The position numbers were made by a program, and so were the translations under genes. Shown one piece after another: positions 1 to 7,609 of a stretch of DNA of 64,000 nt. The stretch covers positions 124,001 through 188,000 of the forward strand of contig NZ_JAKILU010000004.1 in assembly GCF_023283485.1 (NCBI RefSeq), given 5' to 3'. Position 1 is the stretch's first letter. Each line of letters begins with the position of its first letter. Under the pieces are notes generated by a model. The model had not been told where the DNA came from and ran no database searches. It saw only the letters and a program-made list of their open reading frames with translations. The stretch is from Shewanella glacialipiscicola (GTDB taxonomy: Bacteria; Pseudomonadota; Gammaproteobacteria; Enterobacterales; Shewanellaceae).

Positions 1-1191
1 CCTATCTTGATGTCTATGGTGCTTCTTAGCCCATTAGCAATCGATATCTACTTACCTTCAATGCCAACGATGGCGACAGAATTCGCTGTATCTGCCAGTG
101 ACGTACAATCCACACTGGTTTTATTTTTATTTGCTATGGGCTTAGGGCAAGTCTTAATTGGGCCATTGGCAGACCGTTATGGCCGTCGTCCTGTGGCAAT
201 ATTTGGCGTATTACTTTATGGCGCAAGTAGCCTTCTCGCCGCTGCTGCTATTGAGTTTCATTGGTTACAGATTGCCCGTTTATTACAAGGGTTAGCCGCC
301 TGTTCGACGTCAATCGTGGTATTTAGCGCAGTACGCGACTGTTACTCTCAAAAAGAAGGCGCCAAGATTTACAGCTACTTGAATGGTGCGATTTGTGTCA
401 TCCCCGCATTAGCACCTACGCTAGGTGGCTTGCTCGCGATGCAATTTGGTTGGCGCTCAACCTTTGTTTTTATGACGCTATACGCCATGTTAATGATGAT
501 TGTTGTGGGTTATCGCTTACCTGAGACACGTCCTGCTAATACCGTCACTACAGGCCCACTTTATCGTTGGAGCCGATATAAACCTGTACTAGGTAATACT
601 CACTTTTTATTTTATGCCTTGGCTTGCATGTCAGCGATGGCGGCCATTTTAAGTTATGTGTCTTATGCACCAGTATGGTTAATTGGTCATTTAGGGGTGT
701 CGGAACTCGCCTTTAGTGGCCTATTTGGGCTCAATGCGGTGTTTAATATCGTCGCCTGTTTTGCGGCGCCGATAGTGATACGTAAGCTAGGCAATCGTCC
801 GACTGTGGTATTGGCGCTTGTTTTACTTATTCTTTCTTCAGTTGCAGTCGTGGTGGCTCAGCTGTTTGGCCCGAGCACGGGTATGGCGGCCGCTTTTGCC
901 TTTATGCTGCCGATGATGTTGTTATGTGTAGGGTTTGCCTTTTTACTGGGTCCTGCAACCAGTATGGCGTTATCGGCCTTTGGCGAGCGAGCGGGAACCG
1001 CTGCGGCGATGTTAGGTTTTATTCAAATGAGCGGCGCATCTATTTTAGCTGGGCTGGTACAACAGACCGATCTTACCGCGCCTTATGCTGTCGCATTAGT
1101 GATGGGCGTATCTTCTATCGGGTTGTTAGTAATGATGGCATTGAGCCGATTCGATCATTGGCACCAAGAGCAACTCACGACAGAACATTAA
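1..1191 (+). CDS. Bcr/CflA-family MFS drug exporter, 5'-truncated by window edge
   Basis: Major facilitator superfamily proton-driven exporter of the inner membrane. The visible N-terminus contains the family signature LAIDIYLPSMP of helix 1, then motif A (GPLADRYGRRP) after helix 2, and about 12 hydrophobic segments to the end. The reading frame is open to base 1, and the TTG at position 7 is inside helix 1. The real start therefore probably lies just outside the window, so I annotate it as partial. Bcr/CflA members export drugs such as bicyclomycin or chloramphenicol, or amino acids such as cysteine; the substrate here cannot be read from the sequence. A strong terminator follows the stop. 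Confidence 0.88.
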   Translation, partial: PILMSMVLLSPLAIDIYLPSMPTMATEFAVSASDVQSTLVLFLFAMGLGQVLIGPLADRYGRRPVAIFGVLLYGASSLLAAAAIEFHWLQIARLLQGLAACSTSIVVFSAVRDCYSQKEGAKIYSYLNGAICVIPALAPTLGGLLAMQFGWRSTFVFMTLYAMLMMIVVGYRLPETRPANTVTTGPLYRWSRYKPVLGNTHFLFYALACMSAMAAILSYVSYAPVWLIGHLGVSELAFSGLFGLNAVFNIVACFAAPIVIRKLGNRPTVVLALVLLILSSVAVVVAQLFGPSTGMAAAFAFMLPMMLLCVGFAFLLGPATSMALSAFGERAGTAAAMLGFIQMSGASILAGLVQQTDLTAPYAVALVMGVSSIGLLVMMALSRFDHWHQEQLTTEH

Positions 1192-1225
1192 TTTTTACTA
1201 TTTTTGATAACCAAGTACACCCTTT

Positions 1226-1266
1226 ACCCACGGCTTGTTTGACCGCAAGCAGTGGGTATTTTTTTA
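1226..1266 (+). terminator. Rho-independent terminator after the MFS gene
   Basis: A 12-bp stem (ACCCACGGCTTG with CAAGCAGTGGGT, one mismatch) has an 8-nt loop and is followed by a T-rich tract. It lies 35 bases after the exporter stop. Confidence 0.85.
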
Positions 1267-1332
1267 TTGTGTCTTTTTGCTCCTTATCCTTTGGTATACT
1301 CACCATTAGATTGATGTATCTGAGGCTGCCAT

Positions 1333-1962
1333 TTGTCCCGTCATTATTGTGTTACTTGCCGTTATCCGCAGAATGCGTGTCTTTGCGCCAGTGTTCAGCC
1401 CATTTCTCCAATCACTCAGTTGGTGGTGTTACAACATCCGAGTGAAGTGGAACATAAAAAAAATAGCGTACGGGTATTGAGTCTTGTTGTGCCTACAACC
1501 CAAGTTTATGTGGGGGAATGTGAGGCTGATTTTGCGGATTTGCAGCAATATTTAGCGACGTGTAATAAGCCGATTTATCTCGTCTACCCTTCGACATCCA
1601 GTGTCAGTGTTGAAGAGCAAAGTATTACTCCCGATTGCGTGTTGTTATTGCTTGATGGTACTTGGCGTAAGGCATTTAAAATGTTGCAGCTTAATGTTTG
1701 GTTAACTCAGTATCCTGCGGTGCATTTGGCGCAAGGGTATGAGTCACGCTATCGCATCCGTAAATCGAGCCATAGTGACAGCTTATCAACCATAGAGGCG
1801 TGCGCCTATATGTTAAATGCTCTCGAACCCGCGCTCGACATTCAACCATTGACGAAGGCACTCGATGCAATGGTCACACTGCGGATTAAGGCAATGCCGA
1901 GCTCGGTACAGGCTCGTTATGCGGAGCCAAACATCGCGAATGGTGAACCATCTTCAACTTAG
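1333..1962 (+). CDS. DTW-domain tRNA-uridine aminocarboxypropyltransferase family protein
   Basis: DTW-domain protein of 209 residues. Members such as E. coli TapT (YfiP) transfer the 3-amino-3-carboxypropyl group of S-adenosylmethionine to uridine in tRNA. The cysteine-rich N-terminus (CVTCRYPQNACLC) is a probable zinc-binding knuckle, and LLLDGTWRKAFKM in the middle is the DGTW/DTW signature. TTG at 1333 is the only reasonable start: an in-frame stop lies 12 bases upstream and a GAGG ribosome site precedes it by about 7 bases. It is a single-gene unit between the upstream terminator and a converging gene. Which paralog (TapT or another DTW protein) is not certain. Confidence 0.8.
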   Translation: MSRHYCVTCRYPQNACLCASVQPISPITQLVVLQHPSEVEHKKNSVRVLSLVVPTTQVYVGECEADFADLQQYLATCNKPIYLVYPSTSSVSVEEQSITPDCVLLLLDGTWRKAFKMLQLNVWLTQYPAVHLAQGYESRYRIRKSSHSDSLSTIEACAYMLNALEPALDIQPLTKALDAMVTLRIKAMPSSVQARYAEPNIANGEPSST

Positions 1963-2133
1963 TCCGCTATTGGGATAATTTCGATAGCGTGCCTATGTGG
2001 TGGAGTGTTTTTTAAATAAGTATTTTTGAGACTGCGTACGCATTAAAATTGTTAAAATCTTATTCAGATCACGCTAACTTAATGTGGAATAGGGTTTAAT
2101 GACTCCGATTCATTTGTACTGCAAATGATGATA

Positions 2134-2212
2134 GATAGCCCTGCCAGCTAATTGCTTTGCAGGGGAGTGATGCCACTATTTTATTGTTAAATGGTGTGCT
2201 GACAGGGCTATC
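2134..2212. repeat. Long imperfect inverted repeat in intergenic DNA
   Basis: Arms 2134-2148 (GATAGCCCTGCCAGC) and 2198-2212 (GCTGACAGGGCTATC) match over 15 bp with one mismatch and are 49 bases apart. The space between holds an alternative partner (GCAGGGG) for the left arm, so two folds compete. It lies between two converging genes (ends 1962 and 2256) and may be a structured terminator or a short repeat element. Confidence 0.6.
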
Positions 2213-2255
2213 GAGTTAATACCAATAGTGGTTATCAATCGATAGCGACACCGTT

Positions 2256-4376
2256 TTAAGCCAAGCATTTTTGGGTAAGAAAGGCCTGGGTGAAGTACTC
2301 AACCGAGCTAGGGTAACTAAATAAATATCCTTGGCCAAAGCCTGGTCCCATCCTCGTCATTATGTCCTTCTGTTGTTGCGTTTCTATCCCTTCTGCGATG
2401 AAATTAATCTCGAGAGCTTGCACAAGTTGCACTATAGCATTGTAGAGCTTTTGTCCCGATGCCTCGTTTAAATGTAAGGCAAACTCGGTATCAATTTTTA
2501 CACTATCTATAGGTAACGTCCCTAGGCGGCTGAGCGAGGACAAACCGGTACCAAAATCATCAATGGCGATACTGACCCCAAGCGCTTTAAGACGAGTTAA
2601 TGTGGTTCTAGCTTGTTCTGGCTGGCGCAATAATGCTGATTCGGTGATTTCTAAAATCAGTGCTTCGGCGGGTAAATTTGCTGTGTTTAACGCATTAATG
2701 ACCTGTTCAACAAAATCTAAATGTTCTAATTGCAGTGGTGACACATTAACAGACACTCTAAAAGTCGGTTGGTGGTGTTGACGCCAGAGTGCGGCTTGTA
2801 AACAAGCTTGCTCTATCACCCATTGACCAATATTGACGATCAACCCCGTTTCTTCTAGTAAGGCAATAAAATTGGCGGCTTCATAATATTCCGTCGGCGA
2901 TTTTTGCCATCGCAGTAGTGCTTCGGCGGCGATGGTTTGATTGGTCTGTAAATCCACTATGCTTTGATAGGCGAGAGTGAACTGTTTTAAGCTATGCGCA
3001 TGTCTTAAGCTATTAATTAGCTCTAATTTTTGCTCGGCAGCTTGGCTCATTGCTTTATCGTAAAAGACTAAATGTGGTTGGCTTTTTTTAGCGCAATACA
3101 TGGCGGTATCGGCGTGGCTAATCAGCTGAGAGGCTTGGTCACTATGGTTCGGGTACAGTGCGATACCGATACTGATACCGAGGAAAAATTTTTGTCCTTC
3201 AATTTCAAAAGGGCTATCGAACAAGCTGAGAATTTGCTCCGCAAATAGTTGGATTTCTTCTTTGCAGCTGCAATCTTGCAACACTAAAGTAAACTCATCT
3301 CCGCCCATGCGCGCGATATCTGCTTTTTCAATACAACCGACTTCGAGCCTTGCGGCAACCAGCTGTAATACTTTATCGCCCATGGCATGGCCAAAGCTGT
3401 CATTGATATTTTTGAAACCATTGAGATCTAAAAACATCAACGCGCCAAGGGTAAGCGGATCGGTTTTGAGTTTTTCGAGGGCACCATGAAGGATTTGTTT
3501 AATATGAAACCGATTAGGCAATCCAGTCAAAGTATCGTACATAGCACGGGTTGTTAGCTGAGTTTCAAGCAGCTTTTTCGTACTTATGTCACTGAAAATA
3601 TTCACATGATAGTATTCACCGTTATGAGTGACAATTTTTCGACTGCTCTGCCAAGCGGGAAAATGATTACCATCGGAGCGGCGTTTCCAGATTTCTCCTT
3701 GCCAAAATCCTCTTTGCTTTAATGCCAGTTGGCAATCCGTTTCATCACTGTAGACCTGATTGCGGGCATCTAAAAACTCAGGCGTATTATCGATCAGTTG
3801 CTCAGTGCTATAACCGCAAATACGGCACATCGCCTTGTTCACCGCTAAAATACGGTTATCAGCGTCAGTGATATAAACGGCTTCGGCACTTTCTTCTAAG
3901 GTAGTCGATATGATTTCTTTAGGTATATGCGTAAAGCCATCTGACACGTTTTTGCGAACCCGATGACGGCGGTTTAATGTTTGTAGCTCCGCCAGAACAA
4001 CGGTTTGCTGCTGTAGATAACAGCGATATAAGTTGATGCGAGAAGGAAGTTCAGTGCCTTGTTGGCTGAGATGCAACCAGTTGAACTCTATATTTTTACC
4101 CGCAATAGCTTCTCGAATCATTTCTCTGGAGTATTCAACACTATTACGGCCGGAGGATTGAATTCTTGGTGAGAAATCATAGGGGGTCGCATTGATAAAC
4201 GCGTCGTATTTAGTCTCAAAATAATTAAGCGTGGCTTGGTTGGCACTAATAAAGCTAAAGCCTTGAATTAATGCTAAGGGGACTTTATGGGGGTAGGCTC
4301 GCCAGAATTGCAGCTTTTCTTGTAATACCGGATCATCGGTACTGAGCTTATTCAATAAATGTTGCCATCTGATCAT
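2256..4376 (-). CDS. PAS-GGDEF-EAL cyclic-di-GMP turnover protein
   Basis: Protein of 706 residues with no membrane segment. An N-terminal sensory region (about 1-140) is followed by a PAS domain (about 155-275), a GGDEF domain with an intact GGDEF motif (ARMGGDEF, about residue 358) and an EAL domain with intact AEALLRW, EITESAL, DDFGTG and AEGIE motifs. Both catalytic signatures are present, so it could make c-di-GMP (diguanylate cyclase) and hydrolyse it (phosphodiesterase); many such hybrids have only one dominant activity. The output is probably the switch between motility and biofilm. Start ATG at 4376 has an AGGGAG site about 11 bases upstream. A perfect palindrome lies upstream at 4427-4445. 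Confidence 0.9.
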   Translation of the reverse strand: MIRWQHLLNKLSTDDPVLQEKLQFWRAYPHKVPLALIQGFSFISANQATLNYFETKYDAFINATPYDFSPRIQSSGRNSVEYSREMIREAIAGKNIEFNWLHLSQQGTELPSRINLYRCYLQQQTVVLAELQTLNRRHRVRKNVSDGFTHIPKEIISTTLEESAEAVYITDADNRILAVNKAMCRICGYSTEQLIDNTPEFLDARNQVYSDETDCQLALKQRGFWQGEIWKRRSDGNHFPAWQSSRKIVTHNGEYYHVNIFSDISTKKLLETQLTTRAMYDTLTGLPNRFHIKQILHGALEKLKTDPLTLGALMFLDLNGFKNINDSFGHAMGDKVLQLVAARLEVGCIEKADIARMGGDEFTLVLQDCSCKEEIQLFAEQILSLFDSPFEIEGQKFFLGISIGIALYPNHSDQASQLISHADTAMYCAKKSQPHLVFYDKAMSQAAEQKLELINSLRHAHSLKQFTLAYQSIVDLQTNQTIAAEALLRWQKSPTEYYEAANFIALLEETGLIVNIGQWVIEQACLQAALWRQHHQPTFRVSVNVSPLQLEHLDFVEQVINALNTANLPAEALILEITESALLRQPEQARTTLTRLKALGVSIAIDDFGTGLSSLSRLGTLPIDSVKIDTEFALHLNEASGQKLYNAIVQLVQALEINFIAEGIETQQQKDIMTRMGPGFGQGYLFSYPSSVEYFTQAFLTQKCLA

Positions 4377-4426
4377 ATCAGGATACTCCCTAGTGACACT
4401 TAAAGGTCACATCCCCTTCCATAGGT

Positions 4427-4445
4427 ATTTCGTTTATAACGAAAT
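4427..4445. promoter_or_regulatory. Perfect palindrome upstream of the GGDEF-EAL gene
   Basis: ATTTCGTT-TAT-AACGAAAT is an 8-3-8 perfect inverted repeat, 51 bases upstream of the start codon at 4376. It has no T-tract, so an operator is more likely than a terminator. No regulator is assigned. Confidence 0.4.
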
Positions 4446-4670
4446 TTATTGAATAGTACCTCATTCCCTTCGAATTAAAAATAAGCTTAATTACAATTTC
4501 GCCCAAATAGAAAATTAAAAAAATTTAGGGTAAAGCGGATATTTAGAAATGATTTTAATAAATCTGTTCGATATTCAAGCCTAGGCTGGTTTCATGCTAT
4601 GTTTGTCACTGATTACTCGGATTAAAATTTATTGTTAAGTGACGCTATTTGTCAGTAAAGGAGATTTTTT

Positions 4671-5021
4671 ATGGCGTATTTATTTAATGTATTTATGTTG
4701 GCCGCTTTACTCTTAGGCGTATCAGCGGCCAATGCCGCCGATACGGCTAAGCCTGTATTAACGCTAGAGCAAAAGGCGGATAAGGCTCGGGTCGATTCTC
4801 AGCAATTGGAGCAAACTCAATTAGAAAAAGCGCGCCAAGCATCCACAGAGACAGCCGAACGTGCAGATAAAATTAAACAAAAATCCCAAGCTAATGATTG
4901 GGCTACGCAGCAAAAACGTAAAGCGCAACAACAGTTCAATGAGCGAGAGACCCACGAACAAAAATATTTGCGAGAAGCAAAAGAGGCCGCTGCACAAGAA
5001 CATAAAATTCCTAAGCCTTAA
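4671..5021 (+). CDS. Small secreted, highly charged coiled-coil protein of unknown function
   Basis: I do not recognise the family. The 116-residue product begins with a clear Sec signal peptide (hydrophobic core FMLAALLLGVSA, cleavage after ANA). The mature part is almost all Lys, Glu, Gln and Ala, with heptad-like spacing typical of a long helix or coiled coil. A strong ribosome site (AAAGGAG) precedes the ATG. No domain motifs or cysteines are visible. It is probably periplasmic and stands alone, pointing towards the ftsZ-like gene on the other strand. Confidence 0.7.
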   Translation: MAYLFNVFMLAALLLGVSAANAADTAKPVLTLEQKADKARVDSQQLEQTQLEKARQASTETAERADKIKQKSQANDWATQQKRKAQQQFNERETHEQKYLREAKEAAAQEHKIPKP

Positions 5022-5224
5022 GCGTAGGCATGAAACTTAGTAGCGCGAATATTTTTCGTGTTGGCTATGCACTAAGCAGGCGCAGGAGCCAGCAGTATTT
5101 GTCTCTTCGAATGATAAAAAATAGACATCTTTACGCCGCTGCAACCTCTAAGGGGCCGGTGTCATTATGGTTTCCTGCCCTAACTCATTGATAAATATTT
5201 TCTAAATAAAGGTTGTCCGCCGGA

Positions 5225-6400
5225 TTAGTGCGGTTGTTGTTTTTGATAGCGTAGATAAGTCGGTATCTGCAAATCATTCACATCATGATGATATTGCGAT
5301 GGCTTTTGTGTTAATTCTGATTTTAGCTCTGGTTTTAATCCTTGATTGAGCGCCGATGGATGCTTTAGAAAGTCATGTACATTGATGTAGTTATCTTCAC
5401 TTTGTAACGACGCGGATAAATCCTCCTCTAACAACTTTGTGGCAATACCTGTGGCGATCACCATCACCTCGAGTTCAGATTCAAGATTAGCGTCGACCGT
5501 GAGTCCGATAATCACCAAGGCATCGTGAGGCAGTTGTTGATGCACAGTAGCGCCAATTTGATTGTATTGACTGAGCTCTATGGTATCTTTGGCCACCACA
5601 CTGACAATCGCTGCCTGTGCCTGACTTAAATCGATATTATCGAGCAGTGGGTTCTGCATCGCGCGCTTAACCGCGGTAACCAAATCTTCGTCTTTTTTTA
5701 GATGGCTCACACCCATAGCTGCGCGGCCTTTGCGACTAATTACTGAAATAAAGTCATTTAAATCAATATTGATAAGTCCTGCTTGGCTAATTGTATTGGC
5801 AAGACCGAGTAGTACATCCTGTAATATTTTATTGCTCTCATTGAAGGCGTTCAGCAAGGTCATTTTTGCCCCAAGGACTTCGGCAAGCTTATCGTTGGGT
5901 AGCACAATAACCGCATTGGCACACTGGAGTAATTCATTCAAACCCGCCTCAGCATTGGCAGCGCGATGATGCCCTTCAAAACCAAAGGGTAAAGTCACCA
6001 CGGCAATCACGGGTTTTACCAGCTCGCGGGCAAATCTTGCCACCTGTGGTAGCGCCCCAGTGCCCGTACCGCCACCTAAACCTGCAGTAAGAAAGATAAT
6101 ATCGGCATCTTGCATTTGGTGAATTAATGACTCCTGTGACTCTAATGCCGCAGCGCAACCAACATCCGGCTTAGCGCCTGCACCTAATCCCTTCGTGGTT
6201 TTTGGGCCAATTTGTATGCTGAAATGGCTGTTAGTTGCCGCCATAGACTGGGCATCTGTGTTGACAGAAACCAGCTCTACGCTTGCGGGAAGATTGATTT
6301 GGCTAAGCTGATTAATGGTATTACAGCCGCAACCTCCTACACCCAATACGATTAATTTAGGCATGGAGGTAGTGCTGTCATCGGAGATTAGTTCAAACAT
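5225..6400 (-). CDS. FtsZ-like tubulin GTPase, probable second FtsZ
   Basis: Tubulin/FtsZ-family GTPase of 391 residues, about the length of standard FtsZ. Visible motifs are the N-terminal glycine loop (GVGGCGCNTIN, 20-30), the tubulin signature GGGTGTG (109-115) and a T7 synergy loop NIDLND (211-216) that keeps both catalytic aspartates. These predict an assembling, GTP-hydrolysing protein. A variable linker is followed by a tail reading DLQIPTYLRYQ. It resembles the conserved C-terminal peptide (consensus D-IPxFLR) by which FtsZ binds FtsA, ZipA, MinC and ZapD. The gene is not in a dcw cluster (no ftsQ or ftsA nearby), so the housekeeping ftsZ is presumably elsewhere. It lies 82 bases downstream of a WYL-type regulator gene on the same strand and shares a motif with that gene's promoter. 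M13 is an alternative start. Confidence 0.85.
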   Translation of the reverse strand: MFELISDDSTTSMPKLIVLGVGGCGCNTINQLSQINLPASVELVSVNTDAQSMAATNSHFSIQIGPKTTKGLGAGAKPDVGCAAALESQESLIHQMQDADIIFLTAGLGGGTGTGALPQVARFARELVKPVIAVVTLPFGFEGHHRAANAEAGLNELLQCANAVIVLPNDKLAEVLGAKMTLLNAFNESNKILQDVLLGLANTISQAGLINIDLNDFISVISRKGRAAMGVSHLKKDEDLVTAVKRAMQNPLLDNIDLSQAQAAIVSVVAKDTIELSQYNQIGATVHQQLPHDALVIIGLTVDANLESELEVMVIATGIATKLLEEDLSASLQSEDNYINVHDFLKHPSALNQGLKPELKSELTQKPSQYHHDVNDLQIPTYLRYQKQQPH

Positions 6401-6408
6401 ACGATTCT

Positions 6409-6442
6409 CAAGGTTAGCTGCTATATATTAAGACTAACCTTG
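6409..6442. repeat. 9-bp inverted repeat directly in front of the ftsZ-like gene
   Basis: CAAGGTTAG (6409-6417) and CTAACCTTG (6434-6442) are a perfect inverted repeat around an AT-rich centre (TATATATTA). It sits 9-42 bases upstream of the start codon, so it could be an operator over the -10 region or a leader hairpin masking the ribosome site. Confidence 0.5.
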
Positions 6443-6443
6443 G

Positions 6444-6464
6444 GCTGCGACTGGGGTTGTCGCA
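6444..6464. promoter_or_regulatory. GCTGCGAC-N7-GTCGCA motif upstream of the ftsZ-like gene (copy 2)
   Basis: GCTGCGAC, 7 bases, then GTCGCA. The same half-sites with the same 7-base spacing occur upstream of the neighbouring WYL regulator gene (7525-7545). The distance to the start codon is 43 bases here and 46 bases there. Proposed operator of the WYL protein (inference). Confidence 0.55.
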
Positions 6465-6482
6465 TAGAATATTCATACTAAA

Positions 6483-7478
6483 TTATAGGTACTTAGCGCG
6501 CATTTTTTGCGTCATGTTTACAAAGTGTTCCCTTAATCTTGTGGGAGCCAATACTTCGACCGTATCAGCCATTTCCCATAATGCGGCTCTTAGCTTTGGT
6601 GTATCAAATACCTTAGCCGTCACACGGAAGCGACCATCTTCTTGCAGTTGCATATCTTGGTCTTCGCTGAATTTTGCCTCACGCATAATAAAAGTGGCAC
6701 GGTCTGACAGCAGTAATTCAAGCTGAATTTTTTCATTCTGGGTACCAGGATCGGCATTTTTGATATCAAAGTTTTCACTTTCCACTGCCTTAGAGGGGAG
6801 TAATTGTGCATTGCGCAATAAACCTATGGGTTTGTGATGAAGCCGAGTATCAAAGCTGCCGATAGTAAACGCCAGTAACACCACACTATCACGACTAAGA
6901 ATTCCCTGAGGATTGATATGGCTGTAGTGCAACCAATGCATATTACCGCTAATTAATTTTTTGATATCACAGCTAATTTGTTTTCTGTCTAAAATAGCCT
7001 GTTGTATTACCTCCAAAGATTTAGGCTCGTGCGATGGCAAAATAAAAGGATAGGGTTCAGGTAATTGTGCCACCCGGCAAGCCCAATATAACCATGGGTT
7101 TTCAGGATCGCTGGCTAATACTTTATCGGCCCGCTCAAAATAAGGCTGTAACTGTTGTAAGCTTTGCGGTGGCATCAGCTGGCTTGCACTGCGTTTCAAT
7201 GTGGTGAGCGCCAATGCCATATGTTGATCCATCAAGTCTAGATTAAGGCCGCGCCAACAAGATTCAATCGACCAACCATAGGGCTTACTTCTGTTATCAA
7301 GACGTAACCCAAAGGTGCCCATTTCATACATAGCTTTAAGATCACGCTGCACTGAGCGTTTACCGGCATCATGTGTGCGGTTTACGAGCCGTTCGACTAA
7401 TTCATTGACGGATATTTTTCGTGGTGCGCGCGGAATTAAGCTAAGTAAGGTGACTTGACGCTGAAAATTAGGTTGCAT
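6483..7478 (-). CDS. WYL-type HTH transcriptional regulator
   Basis: Protein of 331 residues with an N-terminal winged HTH (about 5-70; NELVERL then RSVQRDLKAMYE) and the body typical of WYL-domain regulators (LMDQHMALALTTL, QLQPYFERADKVL). The WYL-like core reads HYSHINPQGIL then SVVLLAF, so the literal Trp-Tyr-Leu triplet is not kept. WYL proteins often sense nucleic acid or nucleotide ligands (PafBC, DriD, BrxR/CapW); the ligand here is unknown. It lies directly upstream of the ftsZ-like gene on the same strand. An extended perfect palindrome (7522-7550) sits 44-72 bases upstream of its start and its core recurs before the ftsZ-like gene, suggesting autoregulation and control of that gene. 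Confidence 0.82.
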   Translation of the reverse strand: MQPNFQRQVTLLSLIPRAPRKISVNELVERLVNRTHDAGKRSVQRDLKAMYEMGTFGLRLDNRSKPYGWSIESCWRGLNLDLMDQHMALALTTLKRSASQLMPPQSLQQLQPYFERADKVLASDPENPWLYWACRVAQLPEPYPFILPSHEPKSLEVIQQAILDRKQISCDIKKLISGNMHWLHYSHINPQGILSRDSVVLLAFTIGSFDTRLHHKPIGLLRNAQLLPSKAVESENFDIKNADPGTQNEKIQLELLLSDRATFIMREAKFSEDQDMQLQEDGRFRVTAKVFDTPKLRAALWEMADTVEVLAPTRLREHFVNMTQKMRAKYL

Positions 7479-7521
7479 ATTGGGCTAATAGACTGTGACA
7501 GGGATAGCTGTATGATAATCG

Positions 7522-7550
7522 AAAGCTGCGACAACATGTGTCGCAGCTTT
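7522..7550. promoter_or_regulatory. 12-bp perfect palindrome, WYL promoter (copy 1 of shared motif)
   Basis: AAAGCTGCGACA-ACATG-TGTCGCAGCTTT is a perfect 12-bp inverted repeat. On the + strand it is followed by TTTTTATT and looks like a terminator, but no + strand gene lies upstream. On the - strand it could weakly terminate the metalloprotease transcript (7610). Its core is the same GCTGCGAC-N7-GTCGCA element found before the ftsZ-like gene, so an operator role is favoured; the two roles are not exclusive. Confidence 0.6.
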
Positions 7551-7609
7551 TTTTATTAGAAATTGAGTTATGGAAGAGGGTTAACGCTTTATCAGCATTT
7601 GAAGATTAT

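Noticed and set aside
924..1445. 173-codon frame overlapping the MFS and DTW genes
   Set aside because: It covers the terminator and two real genes in another frame; no family resemblance.
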